Assembly (NCBI RefSeq): GCF_036178145.1
Contig: NZ_CP108067.1
Coordinates: forward strand, 10,121,001-10,185,000
DNA length: 64,000 nt
From: Streptomyces sp. NBC_00273
GTDB lineage: Bacteria > Actinomycetota > Actinomycetes > Streptomycetales > Streptomycetaceae
Reading direction: 5' to 3'
In this document: one piece after another, positions 34,654-43,417 of the stretch
How positions within the stretch are numbered: position 1 is the stretch's first letter
Layout of the letters: each line of letters opens with the position of its first letter
Made by a program: the position numbers and the translations under genes
Notes under the pieces: model-generated
Seen by the model: the letters and a program-made list of their open reading frames with translations, nothing else
Databases searched by the model: none
Told to the model about the DNA's origin: nothing

Positions 34654-35571
34654 ATGACGAGCACCCGTGAGGCCCCTACCAGGCTGCGGTTTCTGTCGCT
34701 GGAGATCACCGGTCGCTGCCAGCTCTCCTGCCCGTCGCTGTGCTACGCCGGCTCGGGGCCGACGCGCAGCCACGCCAGCATGAGCGACGGCGACTGGTTC
34801 CGGACCATCGACCAGGCCGTCGCTCTTGGCGTCGAGGAGGTCCAGATGATCGGCGGCGAGCCGACGCTCCACCCCGGCTTCGCCTCGATCGCCCGGCACG
34901 CGGTCGATTCCGGCCTGCGGGTCCGGGTCTACAGCAACCTCTTCCGTATCCGCGACGAGCACTGGCGGCTGCTGGAGCACCCCAGGGTCCGGCTGGCGAC
35001 GACGTACCACAGCAGCGTCGCGGCCGAGCACGACGAGGTCACCGGCCGCCCAGGCTCGCACCAGGCGACGCGCGCCAACATCGTCGAGGCGGTCAAGCGC
35101 GGCATCGCGTTGAAGGTCGCTGTCCTTCACGCCGGCGACCAGGAGCGGGCCGAGCGGGCCCGCGCGGAGCTGGAGGCCTTCGGCGTCCGCGACGTGCACG
35201 TCGGAACGGTGCGGGCCGTCGGCAACGCGGCGGGTACCGCGCTGCCGTCCACCGCCGAGCTGTGCGGGCGGTGCGGGGACCAACGGGCCACGGTCCTGCC
35301 GGGCGGGGATGTGGCGGTCTGCGAGATCGGGCGCTTCCTGACCGCGGGCAACGTCCTGAACGCCGGCCTGGATTCGGTTCTGTCCAGCCCGCGGTGGGCC
35401 GAGGCGAGCGCGAGCATCCCGCGGCGGACGGACCCGACGGCCTGCCACCCGGACTGCCAGCCCTCCAACTCCGATTCCTGCGACCCCGGCAAGAACGACC
35501 CCTGCGACCCGATGGGCTACGCACCCGCGACGCTCGGCGCGCCCGCGGCCGCCGTGCCCACGCTCCTCTGA
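34654..35571 (+). CDS. Radical SAM protein with atypical cluster motif
   Basis: A 305-residue radical SAM enzyme. The fold is indicated by LRFLSLEITGRCQL at the first strand, the GGEP motif in MIGGEPTLHPGF and RVRVYSNLFR on a later strand. The cluster Cys are C22, C26 and C30, a C-x3-C-x3-C spacing instead of the canonical C-x3-C-x2-C. The C-terminal ~100 residues carry further Cys (CGRCGDQRATVLPGGDVAVC, then CHPDCQPSNSDSC), a SPASM-like pattern for auxiliary clusters. It is followed 14 bp later by a PIMT-like methyltransferase; such pairs occur in peptide-modifying loci. Substrate unknown and no precursor peptide seen. Confidence 0.8.
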   Translation: MTSTREAPTRLRFLSLEITGRCQLSCPSLCYAGSGPTRSHASMSDGDWFRTIDQAVALGVEEVQMIGGEPTLHPGFASIARHAVDSGLRVRVYSNLFRIRDEHWRLLEHPRVRLATTYHSSVAAEHDEVTGRPGSHQATRANIVEAVKRGIALKVAVLHAGDQERAERARAELEAFGVRDVHVGTVRAVGNAAGTALPSTAELCGRCGDQRATVLPGGDVAVCEIGRFLTAGNVLNAGLDSVLSSPRWAEASASIPRRTDPTACHPDCQPSNSDSCDPGKNDPCDPMGYAPATLGAPAAAVPTLL

Positions 35572-35585
35572 AAGGGGCCCTGCTG

Positions 35586-36764
35586 ATGGAGAGGACACCG
35601 GCGGGCTGGGACACCCATGCCGCACGGATGGCCAACGCGACCGTACGACCCGAGTCCCGCTGGCACGGGCCCCTGGCCACCGTGCCCCGGCACCTGTTCG
35701 TGCCCCGCTGGTGGACGCCGGCCGAGCAGGACGGCACATGGGTCTACAAGCTCCACGACGGGGCCGACGACCCCGCCGTGTGGATGAGCAGCGCCTACGA
35801 CAAGAGCCTCAGCGTGATTACCCGCGTCGGCCCCCACCACGCCGACCACGCTGACCACGCAGCCGTGGTCCCGGAGGCGTGGCCGACCTCGTCGGCCACG
35901 CTGCCCGCGCTGGTCGTGAAGATGTACCAGCACGCCTTCCTCACCGACACCTCCCGCCTCATGGTGACCTGCGGCAGCGGCTACTCGACCGCGCTGGCGT
36001 GCCGACGCCTCGGCGAGGCGCGGGTCACGAGCGTGGACGTCGACCCGTACCTGATCCAGGCGGCGCGGGACCGCCTGACCACGGCCGGGCACCGGCCGCA
36101 GCTAGAGGTCTGCGACGTAACCGGCGAGCTGCCCGGCGTCTACGACCGCATCGTCTCCACCGTCTCGGTCCCGGCCGTCCCCGCCTCCTGGCTCACCGCG
36201 CTCGCCCCCAGCGGCCGCATGGTGACCGCCCTGTCCGGCACCGGACTGCTCATCGTCGCGGACAAGACCACCGACGGCGGCGCCACCGGCAAGGTCGCCC
36301 CCGAGCCCGCCGCCTTCATGAGCACCCGCCACGGCGACGACTACCCCCCCACGCCCGACAACGCCGACCTGTGGGCCACCGCACGGAAGGCCGACGGCGA
36401 GTCCGTCACCACCGGCCGCTACCCCGTGATCCGGGTCAGCCGCACCTGGGACGTGCGCTCCACCCTCGAACTCACGGTCCCCGGCATCGAGCACCGCATG
36501 GAGACGGCCGCGGACGGCACCCGTACCGCCTACATGCTGCACCCGGACGGCTCCTGGGCCCGCGCCACGGCCCCCGGGGCCCGCAAGGTCCCCACCGTTC
36601 ACCAGGGCGGCCCGCGCCGGCTCTGGGACGAACTGGACCGCATCCGCACCTGGCTCGTCATCGACGGCGACCTGCCCGTAGCGGGCGCGGCGGTGCGCAT
36701 CGACCCGGACGGCACCTGCCATCTCAGCCGCAGCGGCTGGTCGGCAACCATCAGCGCCCGGTAG
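35586..36764 (+). CDS. PIMT-like SAM-dependent methyltransferase
   Basis: A 392-residue protein related to protein-L-isoaspartate O-methyltransferase. Seen are VPRHLFVPRWW in the N-terminal region, the SAM-binding loop LMVTCGSGYSTALACRRLG (in place of the usual E-x-GxGxG) and TSVDVDPYLIQAARDRL with the acidic residue for the SAM ribose. The C-terminal ~150 residues are an extension seen in streptomycete members that act with RiPP systems. Probably the modification partner of the radical SAM enzyme upstream (14 bp apart). Its stop is directly followed by the decayed third copy of the secreted-protein module, so sequence here was rearranged. Confidence 0.8.
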   Translation: MERTPAGWDTHAARMANATVRPESRWHGPLATVPRHLFVPRWWTPAEQDGTWVYKLHDGADDPAVWMSSAYDKSLSVITRVGPHHADHADHAAVVPEAWPTSSATLPALVVKMYQHAFLTDTSRLMVTCGSGYSTALACRRLGEARVTSVDVDPYLIQAARDRLTTAGHRPQLEVCDVTGELPGVYDRIVSTVSVPAVPASWLTALAPSGRMVTALSGTGLLIVADKTTDGGATGKVAPEPAAFMSTRHGDDYPPTPDNADLWATARKADGESVTTGRYPVIRVSRTWDVRSTLELTVPGIEHRMETAADGTRTAYMLHPDGSWARATAPGARKVPTVHQGGPRRLWDELDRIRTWLVIDGDLPVAGAAVRIDPDGTCHLSRSGWSATISAR

Positions 36765-36767
36765 ATG

Positions 36768-36991
36768 CTCTGGCAGGGCACCGACCCCGTGGTGGTCGAG
36801 CGGGATCTCCCGGGCCTGGAGGCGCGGCTGGAGGACAGCACGTCTGGCGGGTCGCGGTCCGATACCTACCGGCCCGAGACTGTCAGCGGCCGGGCCGGCG
36901 CGGCGTCGGTGACTCGGTTCTGTTCCTGGACTGGCACGGCGACGGACGCGGCTACCAACGCCACGACTACACCGCTTCCCCGACCGTCTGA
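36768..36991 (+). pseudogene. Secreted-type protein, module copy 3, 3' remnant
   Basis: Homology to copies 1 and 2 starts at GGCACCGACCCCGTGGT and runs to the common end (LFLDWHGDGRGYQRHDYTA in one frame). It has lost the 5' two-thirds and carries a frame change near 36905. It directly follows the methyltransferase stop. Confidence 0.75.
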
Positions 36992-36996
36992 CTTGA

Positions 36997-37540
36997 TCAG
37001 TCTCCGGAGGCCGGTCCCTCGTTCTGGCCGTGGGTGAGGATCGGCAGCAGCGCCTCGGCGGCGTCGCACACGGTGCAGGCGATGGTGCCGGGCCGCGCGA
37101 GCGCGTCGAGTGCCTGCATGGTGCCCAGCGGGTGCGCGGTCGGTGGCGCCGGAGCAGCCTTCGGCGTGGACGGTGGAGGGCCGGCCGTGGGTGCGGCCGT
37201 CGAGCAGCCACGCCCATCGGGTCGGCGTCGAGGTGTGGGTGCGGGGGTGGGCGGGGATACGGCCGAGGTCGGTTCCGGGGAGCAGGCGCAGCTGTGCGGC
37301 GGTGACCCACGTGCTGTACTCGGCCGGCTCGACCCCGCCGCCGGCGGCCGTCTACCACAGGGGAACGCCTATGCGGTACATCCACAGTCCGGTGTCGAGC
37401 TGCTGGCGTTCGTAGAGCGGTACCCGCTCGATGGCTTGCCCGTCGGGGAGGACCAGAGTGATCGGGGCCGACGGAGAGGCATCGGACACGGTCAGGGGCG
37501 GGCCAGCAGCTCTTGCCGGGCCTGCCTACAGGGAACGCAG
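36997..37540 (-). pseudogene. DUF6233-like gene, module copy 3, broken
   Basis: Matches the genes at 4019 and 22239 along its length but has a TAG where both others have a Gln codon after RIGVPLW (near 37353), and two bases missing near 37136 compared with copy 1. Both changes inactivate it. The stop is adjacent to the convergent remnant as in the other copies. Confidence 0.75.
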
Positions 37541-37871
37541 AGCGGTGACGCCGGAGCGCCGTACCGTGCGCAGGGAGATCCACTTCTCTGCACCAAGCCG
37601 TCAAGGTCCGCGAGGCGCCTGCAGCTGTGCTCGTCACCTGAACCCTCATGGCGGTCGCTGCCGGTGCTGGCGGTGCTTTGCGACGTCTTTGGGTGCGCCC
37701 AGCCGAGTGCACCTCGGCTGGGCGGTGAGGAACAGGATTGTCGCCGAAGTGAGCTGAGGGTGCCCGGTGGCGGTGTCCGATAGTCCGGAGCCGGTCGCGC
37801 CGGGGCGGTCGAGACAAGCGGTGCGCGAGCCGAAGAGGCAGGTCCTTCCGAGGCGGCGATGCGGTGGCGGT
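37541..37871. other. Intergenic region
   Basis: About 330 bp. The left ~40 bp still belong to the duplicated module. No gene recognised in the rest. Confidence 0.35.
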
Positions 37872-38696
37872 TCAGATGTAGGGGCTTGCCGATCTGTACG
37901 AGGTGTACAGGGTCTCCGGGCTGTCGGGGATGAAGCTGTACTGCATGGAGTCGTGCCGACGGTGGCGGCCGGGCTGGCTCACGTCGTACGCCGGGGCCTT
38001 CGGCTGGAGTCGTCCTTCGGTGGCAAGCATCTGTGCCCGCAGGAGCAGGTCCTTGGGGTTCAGGCCGAGTTCTTCCGCCACGGTCTGAAGATCAAGGCCG
38101 GACTGCCAGCTCCACTGCAATACGGAGTCCATCCCGGTCGTCCAGGTCACCCCGGCAGCAGGAGTACCGCTCTCCATCACAGGCCTATGGGCCGGCGCCA
38201 CCGCTTCCGGGCGCGGTTGGGGCATATGCGCGCGCACTGCTTCCGTGTACGGCGCCCATCCGGAATCCGGGACGGGTGGGGGAGGCTGGGGAGACGTTTC
38301 AGCGGGAGGGCTGACGGGTGGGGGCGGCTGGGGAGACGTTTCAGCTGGGGACGGCTGGGGAGACGTTTCAGCCGGAGGGCTGACCGGCGAAGCAGGAGGG
38401 TTGAGCAGCTGGTCGGCGACGGTACGGGCGTCGTCCTTGCCAACCGTGCGGCGTGCGACTCGTACCTCGCGTTCGTTCAACCCCATCAGGTCGGCCACGG
38501 CGGCGTCGCTGCCGACCGTCACGGCCAACGCGGCCAGTGCCCTGGTCCGGCTCGCCAGCGCCTCGTCCATCACTGCCTGCGCCTCACGCACCCGATCGTC
38601 CCTGCTGCAGAACGCCTCGGCCAGCAGCGCGTTGCGTTCCCATTGTTCACGTGGCTCCACGCAGGCATCAACGTTTCTGCACCGTCCGCGACACAC
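37872..38696 (-). CDS. Pro-rich protein with HTH-like N-terminal region
   Basis: A 274-residue protein. Residues ~20-95 are helical (EQWERNALLAEAFCSRDDRV, ALAALAVTVGSDAAVADLMG, LNEREVRVARRTVGK) and resemble a sigma-like/HTH domain. Then follow three to four copies of SPPAETSPQP, encoded by an exact 20-bp DNA repeat. The C-terminal ~80 residues contain a second helix pair (MDSVLQWSWQSGLDLQTVAE, LGLNPKDLLLRAQML). DNA binding is plausible. It is a recurrent type in streptomycetes, without a known function. The first ~15 residues (MCRGRCRN) may not be native, because the sequence just upstream belongs to a recombinase remnant. Confidence 0.6.
   Translation of the reverse strand: MCRGRCRNVDACVEPREQWERNALLAEAFCSRDDRVREAQAVMDEALASRTRALAALAVTVGSDAAVADLMGLNEREVRVARRTVGKDDARTVADQLLNPPASPVSPPAETSPQPSPAETSPQPPPPVSPPAETSPQPPPPVPDSGWAPYTEAVRAHMPQPRPEAVAPAHRPVMESGTPAAGVTWTTGMDSVLQWSWQSGLDLQTVAEELGLNPKDLLLRAQMLATEGRLQPKAPAYDVSQPGRHRRHDSMQYSFIPDSPETLYTSYRSASPYI
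38284..38372 (-). repeat. Three 20-bp direct repeats within the Pro-rich gene
   Basis: GGCTGGGGAGACGTTTCAGC occurs at 38284-38303, 38326-38345 and 38353-38372. It encodes the AETSPQP unit, so copy number could vary by slippage without changing the frame. Confidence 0.85.
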
Positions 38697-38726
38697 CCAT
38701 CACAACCGCATCACCCGAAGGGCGTA

Positions 38727-39290
38727 TCAACAGCCCTGCTGACCCGTGCCCTTGGTGATCACCCACAGGCGCCCGGCCGACCAGTCCACGTCCTCCAGGC
38801 GCACCCCGAGCAGTTCGCTGGCGCGGGCGCCGGAGCCGACGTAGCAGGCCGGCAGGGCACGGTCCCGATCGCATCTTATCTGCGCGAACAGCTCGTCCCA
38901 CAGCCGATCCGGAATCGCCCGGGGCTGGCGCTCGCGCACCTTCGGCCGCAGCCGGGCCCGACGGTCCCGGCTTCTGGGCACCGGGTTGACCGCCGGCCCC
39001 CGGCCGTAGTGCTGGTGGAAGGCGTAGAAGCCGTGCACCACGGTAAACGCGTGCGCGATCGTCCTCGGCGCGTACCCATCCAGCAGCGTGGACTTGCCCG
39101 ACTTTGGATGGCCACACCCGCGGGCATCGAGTCCGGCCGCGAGCGGCGCCGCTGCGGATTCGGCGCCGTACGCAGCCAGCCGGCTATAGCGGTCGTCTCC
39201 GCCTCGGTCGCCTGTTCCCAGCCGACATCCACCGCCCACAGCACCCTTCTCTGCACCACGGCACCAGGAAGTGCGGCTCGTCTCATGAGC
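38727..39290 (-). pseudogene. Tyrosine recombinase remnant
   Basis: Two reverse frames together read as the N-terminal two-thirds of an integrase: VDVGWEQATEAETTAIAGW and RTAPNPQRRR in one frame, then DGYAPRTIAHAFTVVHGFYA, FHQHYGRGPAVNPVP, SGARASELLGVRLEDVDW with the catalytic Arg, and LWVITKGTG with the catalytic Lys in another. The shift is near 39100. Nothing encodes the HxxR, His and Tyr residues: homology stops at ~38743. The gene is therefore truncated and inactive. Confidence 0.78.
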
Positions 39291-39664
39291 TGGGTGTAGC
39301 AGCAGGGTGCTGAGCCTTGACAATGAATGCCGTGCCACACACGGCTTGGTCCTCGTGCATGGTGATCACCTGCCCGCGTTGTAGATGCCGCCCCTGGAGG
39401 ACATCGAGGGGGTGAGTCGCAGAGTGGCTCGTCCACCGGGCTCCGGGGCCGGCGCAGATTCCACCCCTCGGAGCCAGCGCCTCCCCAGCGTGCCAGCCGG
39501 CACGAACGCGAGCCCCGTGGTGGGTGTCTTGTCCCGAACCGCAGGTCCCCCGGACTCCCCCATGCGAGAGTGTCCGGGCAGGGTCCACGCGGTAGCGCCC
39601 CTGCACGTAGGTGGGGAGATCAGCGCGGGCGTGTCAGCGACGGATGGGTCTTCATGGGGGCAGG
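39291..39664. other. Intergenic region, possible coding relic
   Basis: About 370 bp. On the reverse strand two frames contain VPAGTLGRRWLRGVES and VCGTAFIVKAQHPA, which might be parts of one decayed gene, but no family was recognised. The NACHT gene promoter must lie at the right end. Confidence 0.3.
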
Positions 39665-42600
39665 ATGAGCGTGCGCAGACTGCTGTCGTTCTCGGACGCA
39701 TTGGTGCTGCTCGGCGGCGATCCGCCCGCCGTCGCCGCACTGGACCGGGCTTTGGGCGGAGCGCTGAACGCCGCGACGGGCGGTATCGGGGACGGGGTGC
39801 TACGAATCGCCGACGCCCGGGGCCGCATCGTCGGCCTGGGCCGCGACGCAGTACGGAATCTGGGGCGGCGCCTGGGCCGGTCAGAAGGGCGCTCCGAGCG
39901 CACGGAACTGTTGCAGGCCGCCCATACCGTGATCGTCGTCGTTGCATGGTTCCAAGCGCTTGGTGAGTCGGACCTGCCGTTCGGCGTCGATGACCTGGAA
40001 CTGACCCGCAGCGAACAGCTCGCCCTCGCGGGCGCCCCGGATCCGCCGGGCGGTGCGGCGTTCGCGCAGTCGCTCGCTGCGGTCGACGCGCCCCACCCCG
40101 CACCCCACCGCCCGTTCGAGGACGTGACGGCGGAGATGCGGCTCTGGTACGGAGGGCTGTCGGAGAGGTTCCTCGGCTTCGTCGAAGGGCTGCGGGTCTG
40201 GGGCGACCTGACGGATTTCGACCGGACCTCGGCACGGCGGGTGCTGGCCACCGAGCTACCCCGCAGGGCGGTCCAGCAATATGAGGGCCTCTACGCGCAG
40301 CTGGCCCAGCAGGCACCCGAGTTCGGATTCTGGGTGGCACAGGTTGAGCACCAGGCCACCCGAGACCGGGTACGGCTCGCGCTGGTCGGCGTGGAGGAGC
40401 TGCTGTCCGAAGTAGCCCGGGCGATGCGCCCTCCGACAGACGTCGCGGCCGCCCTCGCCCTCGCCCATGAGGCCGCGCTCACCCGGCCCGTGCTGGACGC
40501 CTCGACCGCGCCCGACGGCATCAGTGTGCCCGCCCTCCAGGACATGTACCTGGATCCGGACTTCCGAGTGCGTGCAGTGGCCGGCACCGACGCCCCGTCG
40601 AGCGAGGCTTGGTGGGAGGAGATGCCCGTACGCCGCGACCTGACGGGCTACCTTGCAGGTGCCCTCACCTCCCCCGCCGGAGTCGGCTCCCCGCTGCTCG
40701 TGCTGGGCCAGCCCGGCGCCGGCAAGTCCGTCCTGACCCGGGTCCTCGCTGCCCGGCTGCCGTCTGCCGGATTCCTTCCCGTTCGGGTGCCGCTGCGCGA
40801 CGTACGCGCCGAGGACGACCTGCAGGAGCAACTCGAGCAGGCGGTACGGGCGGCCACAGGGGAGCGGGTGTCCTGGCCGGAGCTGGTCCGCTCGGCCGGC
40901 GGTGTGGTCCCGGTGCTGCTCCTGGACGGTTTCGACGAGCTGCTGCAGACCACCGGCGTCCACCACAGCGACTTCCTCGTACGCGTCGCCCGTTTCCAGC
41001 AGCGCGAAGCGGAGCAGGGCCGCCCGGTGCGAGCGCTGGTCACCAGCCGTACGGCCGTCGCCGATCGCACCCGGTACCCGGAGGGAGTCGTCGCCCTCCG
41101 CCTGGAACCGTTCCGTCCCGCCCAGATCCGCCGTTGGCTGGAGCTGTGGAACGAGGCCAACGCGAGCAGCCTCGCGGCCCGGGGGCTGCAACCGCTGCCC
41201 TGGGATGCCATCGCCCGGCACGAGTCGCTGGCCGCGCAGCCGCTATTGCTGCTGATGATGGCGCTGTACGACGCCACGGACAACGGCCTACGACGCGACA
41301 GGCGCGAGGGACGCGATGGCCACGAAGGGGACGCCCCGCTCGACGAGGCCGAGCTGTACGAGGCACTGCTCACCTCGTTCGCCCGCCGGGAGGTGGACAA
41401 GACCGGTTTCGGGGCCACGCCGGAGGACGGACTGGCGGAGCGCGTCGAGCAGGAGCTCCAGCGCCTTTCCCTGATCGCGTTCGCCCAGCTCAACCGGCGT
41501 CGGCAGTGGGTGTCGGCGGCGGAGCTCGACGAGGACCTCACGGCGCTCCTAGGCCGCCGTTCTACCGGCACCTTCGGATTCCGTGCCCCCCTGGGTGCGG
41601 CCGAGGTGGCGCTGGGTCGGTTCTTCTTCGTCCAGCGCGCCCAGTCCGTCCGTGACGGCCGCGTACTGTCCACGTACGAATTCCTGCACGCCACGTTCGG
41701 CGAGTACCTGGTCGTACGGCTGGCGCTGCACGTCCTGACCGGCCTGCTCACGGACCGGCCGGCCCTGTCGCTCGGCACGAGCCGCGTCAACGACGACCTG
41801 GCCTACGCGCTGCTGTCGTACGCCCCGCTCTCCTCACGGCAGATCTTGCGGTTCGGGGAATCGATGGTGCGTCGGTTGCCGGACGGCGAACGCGAGCGGC
41901 TGGGTCAGCTGCTCGTACGTGTCTTCCAGCAGCACGCAACACGGACGGACCACCCCCACCCTGCGTACCGGCCCGCAGAGAGCCGCACGTCGGCACGACA
42001 CGGCGTCTACGGTGCCAACCTCGTCCTGGTCGTGTTACTGCTGCTGTCGGAGGGCATCACCGCGGACAGGCTATTCCCGGACTCATCGGATCCGGGCGAT
42101 GCCTGGCACCGGCATGCCCTGCTCTGGCGGTCGTCGTTCGACGAGCAGCAGTGGGCGGACTTCGCACTGTCGGTCTCGGTTCACCGTAGCCGTGCGGAGG
42201 GCGGCCGACGACTGGAGATCCGTCTGCGCACGGGGGAGCTGTCCCCGCCGCCCCCGTTAGACATGTACTGGCTGTACCGCCTCCCCCGGCGCGACATCGT
42301 GCAGTGGTCCCGGCCCTACTGGGAGGCGGTGTGGCACAAGATGGATGTGTCCGGAGGCACGAACGACTTGGTGGTACGGCATGCGATGGATCCGGTCATG
42401 GAGTGGCTGGGGCCGGCCGTGACCGTCTTCACCTCCCTCGGTGAGGGACAGCAGGCAACCTCACTAGCCCACGATGTGCTGCGGCTGCTGATCGGCGGCA
42501 GCGCCGGACTTGCGGGCGATGAGCTGGCAGCGCTGTACCTCAGGGTGGATCACGCCGTGGCGCTCCTGCCCGACGACTCACCCGCCCGGGAACCGGTGAC

Positions 42601-42763
42601 CCGGCTGCTCGCCGACATGCTCGGCAGAGACGGCTCAGCCCTCCCGAGCGACACGGTCCTCGCCCTCGCCCGCGGCGTACTGGCCCATCCCCACCTCCGC
42701 GAGCGGCTCCGGCGGGCCGTCGAGGCCCATCATCCGGATCTGGGTCTCAGGCCAGACCTCTGA
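39665..42763 (+). CDS. NACHT-domain STAND NTPase with N-terminal helical domain
   Basis: A 1032-residue protein. The first ~110 residues are an alpha-helical domain (FSDALVLLGGDPPAVAALDR, GGALNAATGGIGDGVL) that resembles a NACHT-associated N-terminal helical domain (NNH type, perhaps NNH7). A linker follows, then the NACHT core with Walker A LVLGQPGAGKSVLTRVLA (~350), Walker B VLLLDGFDEL (~418) and sensor LVTSRTAVADR, then a winged-helix-like region YEFLHATFGEYLVVR. The last ~350 residues are helical without clear repeats and may sense the ligand. The start ATG 39665 follows GGGGCAGG. NACHT NTPases with such N termini are widespread in actinobacteria and several act against phage. A role here is inferred. 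Confidence 0.85.
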   Translation: MSVRRLLSFSDALVLLGGDPPAVAALDRALGGALNAATGGIGDGVLRIADARGRIVGLGRDAVRNLGRRLGRSEGRSERTELLQAAHTVIVVVAWFQALGESDLPFGVDDLELTRSEQLALAGAPDPPGGAAFAQSLAAVDAPHPAPHRPFEDVTAEMRLWYGGLSERFLGFVEGLRVWGDLTDFDRTSARRVLATELPRRAVQQYEGLYAQLAQQAPEFGFWVAQVEHQATRDRVRLALVGVEELLSEVARAMRPPTDVAAALALAHEAALTRPVLDASTAPDGISVPALQDMYLDPDFRVRAVAGTDAPSSEAWWEEMPVRRDLTGYLAGALTSPAGVGSPLLVLGQPGAGKSVLTRVLAARLPSAGFLPVRVPLRDVRAEDDLQEQLEQAVRAATGERVSWPELVRSAGGVVPVLLLDGFDELLQTTGVHHSDFLVRVARFQQREAEQGRPVRALVTSRTAVADRTRYPEGVVALRLEPFRPAQIRRWLELWNEANASSLAARGLQPLPWDAIARHESLAAQPLLLLMMALYDATDNGLRRDRREGRDGHEGDAPLDEAELYEALLTSFARREVDKTGFGATPEDGLAERVEQELQRLSLIAFAQLNRRRQWVSAAELDEDLTALLGRRSTGTFGFRAPLGAAEVALGRFFFVQRAQSVRDGRVLSTYEFLHATFGEYLVVRLALHVLTGLLTDRPALSLGTSRVNDDLAYALLSYAPLSSRQILRFGESMVRRLPDGERERLGQLLVRVFQQHATRTDHPHPAYRPAESRTSARHGVYGANLVLVVLLLLSEGITADRLFPDSSDPGDAWHRHALLWRSSFDEQQWADFALSVSVHRSRAEGGRRLEIRLRTGELSPPPPLDMYWLYRLPRRDIVQWSRPYWEAVWHKMDVSGGTNDLVVRHAMDPVMEWLGPAVTVFTSLGEGQQATSLAHDVLRLLIGGSAGLAGDELAALYLRVDHAVALLPDDSPAREPVTRLLADMLGRDGSALPSDTVLALARGVLAHPHLRERLRRAVEAHHPDLGLRPDL

Positions 42764-42796
42764 TGGCACTGCTCTCTTACTGATCGTTCCAGAGGG

Positions 42797-42964
42797 TTAC
42801 GACTGGACGACCTGTGGTTCTATAGCACGGTCGAAGGTGCCGGACCCTGACCCGATGACCGAGTTGGTGCAGTCAACCGACCACCGGGCGCAGGGGCCGG
42901 TCTTGCCGGCTGCCCAGGTGGCGACCTGCGGGCGGGGCTTGGTGGTGGTCTGCTCGGGAGTCAT
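42797..42964 (-). CDS. Small conserved peptide (PRPQVATWA type)
   Basis: A 55-residue protein, MTPEQTTTKPRPQVATWAAG followed by TGPCARWSVDCTNSV, the intact relative of the broken gene at 24021-24136. Two Cys are conserved in both. The gene that usually precedes it (85-residue helical protein) is absent here; instead the upstream DNA holds regulator remnants. Function unknown. Confidence 0.5.
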   Translation of the reverse strand: MTPEQTTTKPRPQVATWAAGKTGPCARWSVDCTNSVIGSGSGTFDRAIEPQVVQS

Positions 42965-43004
42965 CGGGGTTTGCCGGCTGGCTGGCCACCGGCCGGCGGA
43001 ACAC

Positions 43005-43340
43005 GGATTCGGACTCGGGGTACTGGGTGTTCTGGACCGGTCTGGTGCGCCGTACCACGGCGCGGGGGGTGTCCGTGCGCCGGGTCCGGATCGTGTTGGA
43101 GTGCTCCTGCTACAGCCACGCCGGGGCGGTGGTGAACATCGCGGCCGGGGAGGAGACACCTGGTCGAGCGGACCCGCGCCTTCCGCGTGTACTGCTCCCA
43201 CGTCGTTCCCGGCCTGCTCCACCCCCCCCGGATACGCGGCCGCCGTCATCGACAAGTACGGCACCTTCCACCGGGCGGCCGAGGACGTCGAGGTCGCCGC
43301 GGCGGCCCGGGCGACCCGGCGCTCGGTTGAGCTCTGGTGT
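43005..43340 (+). pseudogene. Remnant of DUF6879 and DUF5753 regulator genes
   Basis: Frames on the plus strand contain GYWVFWTGLVRRTTARGVSV followed by RRVRIV, which looks like a DUF6879 protein, and TRAFRVYCSHVVPGLLHPPG with YAAAVIDKYGTFHRA, which looks like the DUF5753 domain that follows an XRE HTH. The two parts are in different frames; the second shift lies in a run of C near 43225. In streptomycetes these two gene types are commonly adjacent (WhiJ/BldB-like regulatory pairs). Here both are incomplete. Confidence 0.5.
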
Positions 43341-43417
43341 GGGGCGGGCGGTCTTGTTCACGATCGCGGCTCGTGAACAAGACCGATCAGGCGTTCTGGG
43401 CCGGTCGATTGGGTCGA

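Noticed and set aside
34078..37817. Two very long reverse frames over the radical SAM/methyltransferase region
   Set aside because: They are Arg/Pro/Ala-rich shadows of real plus-strand genes with recognised motifs.
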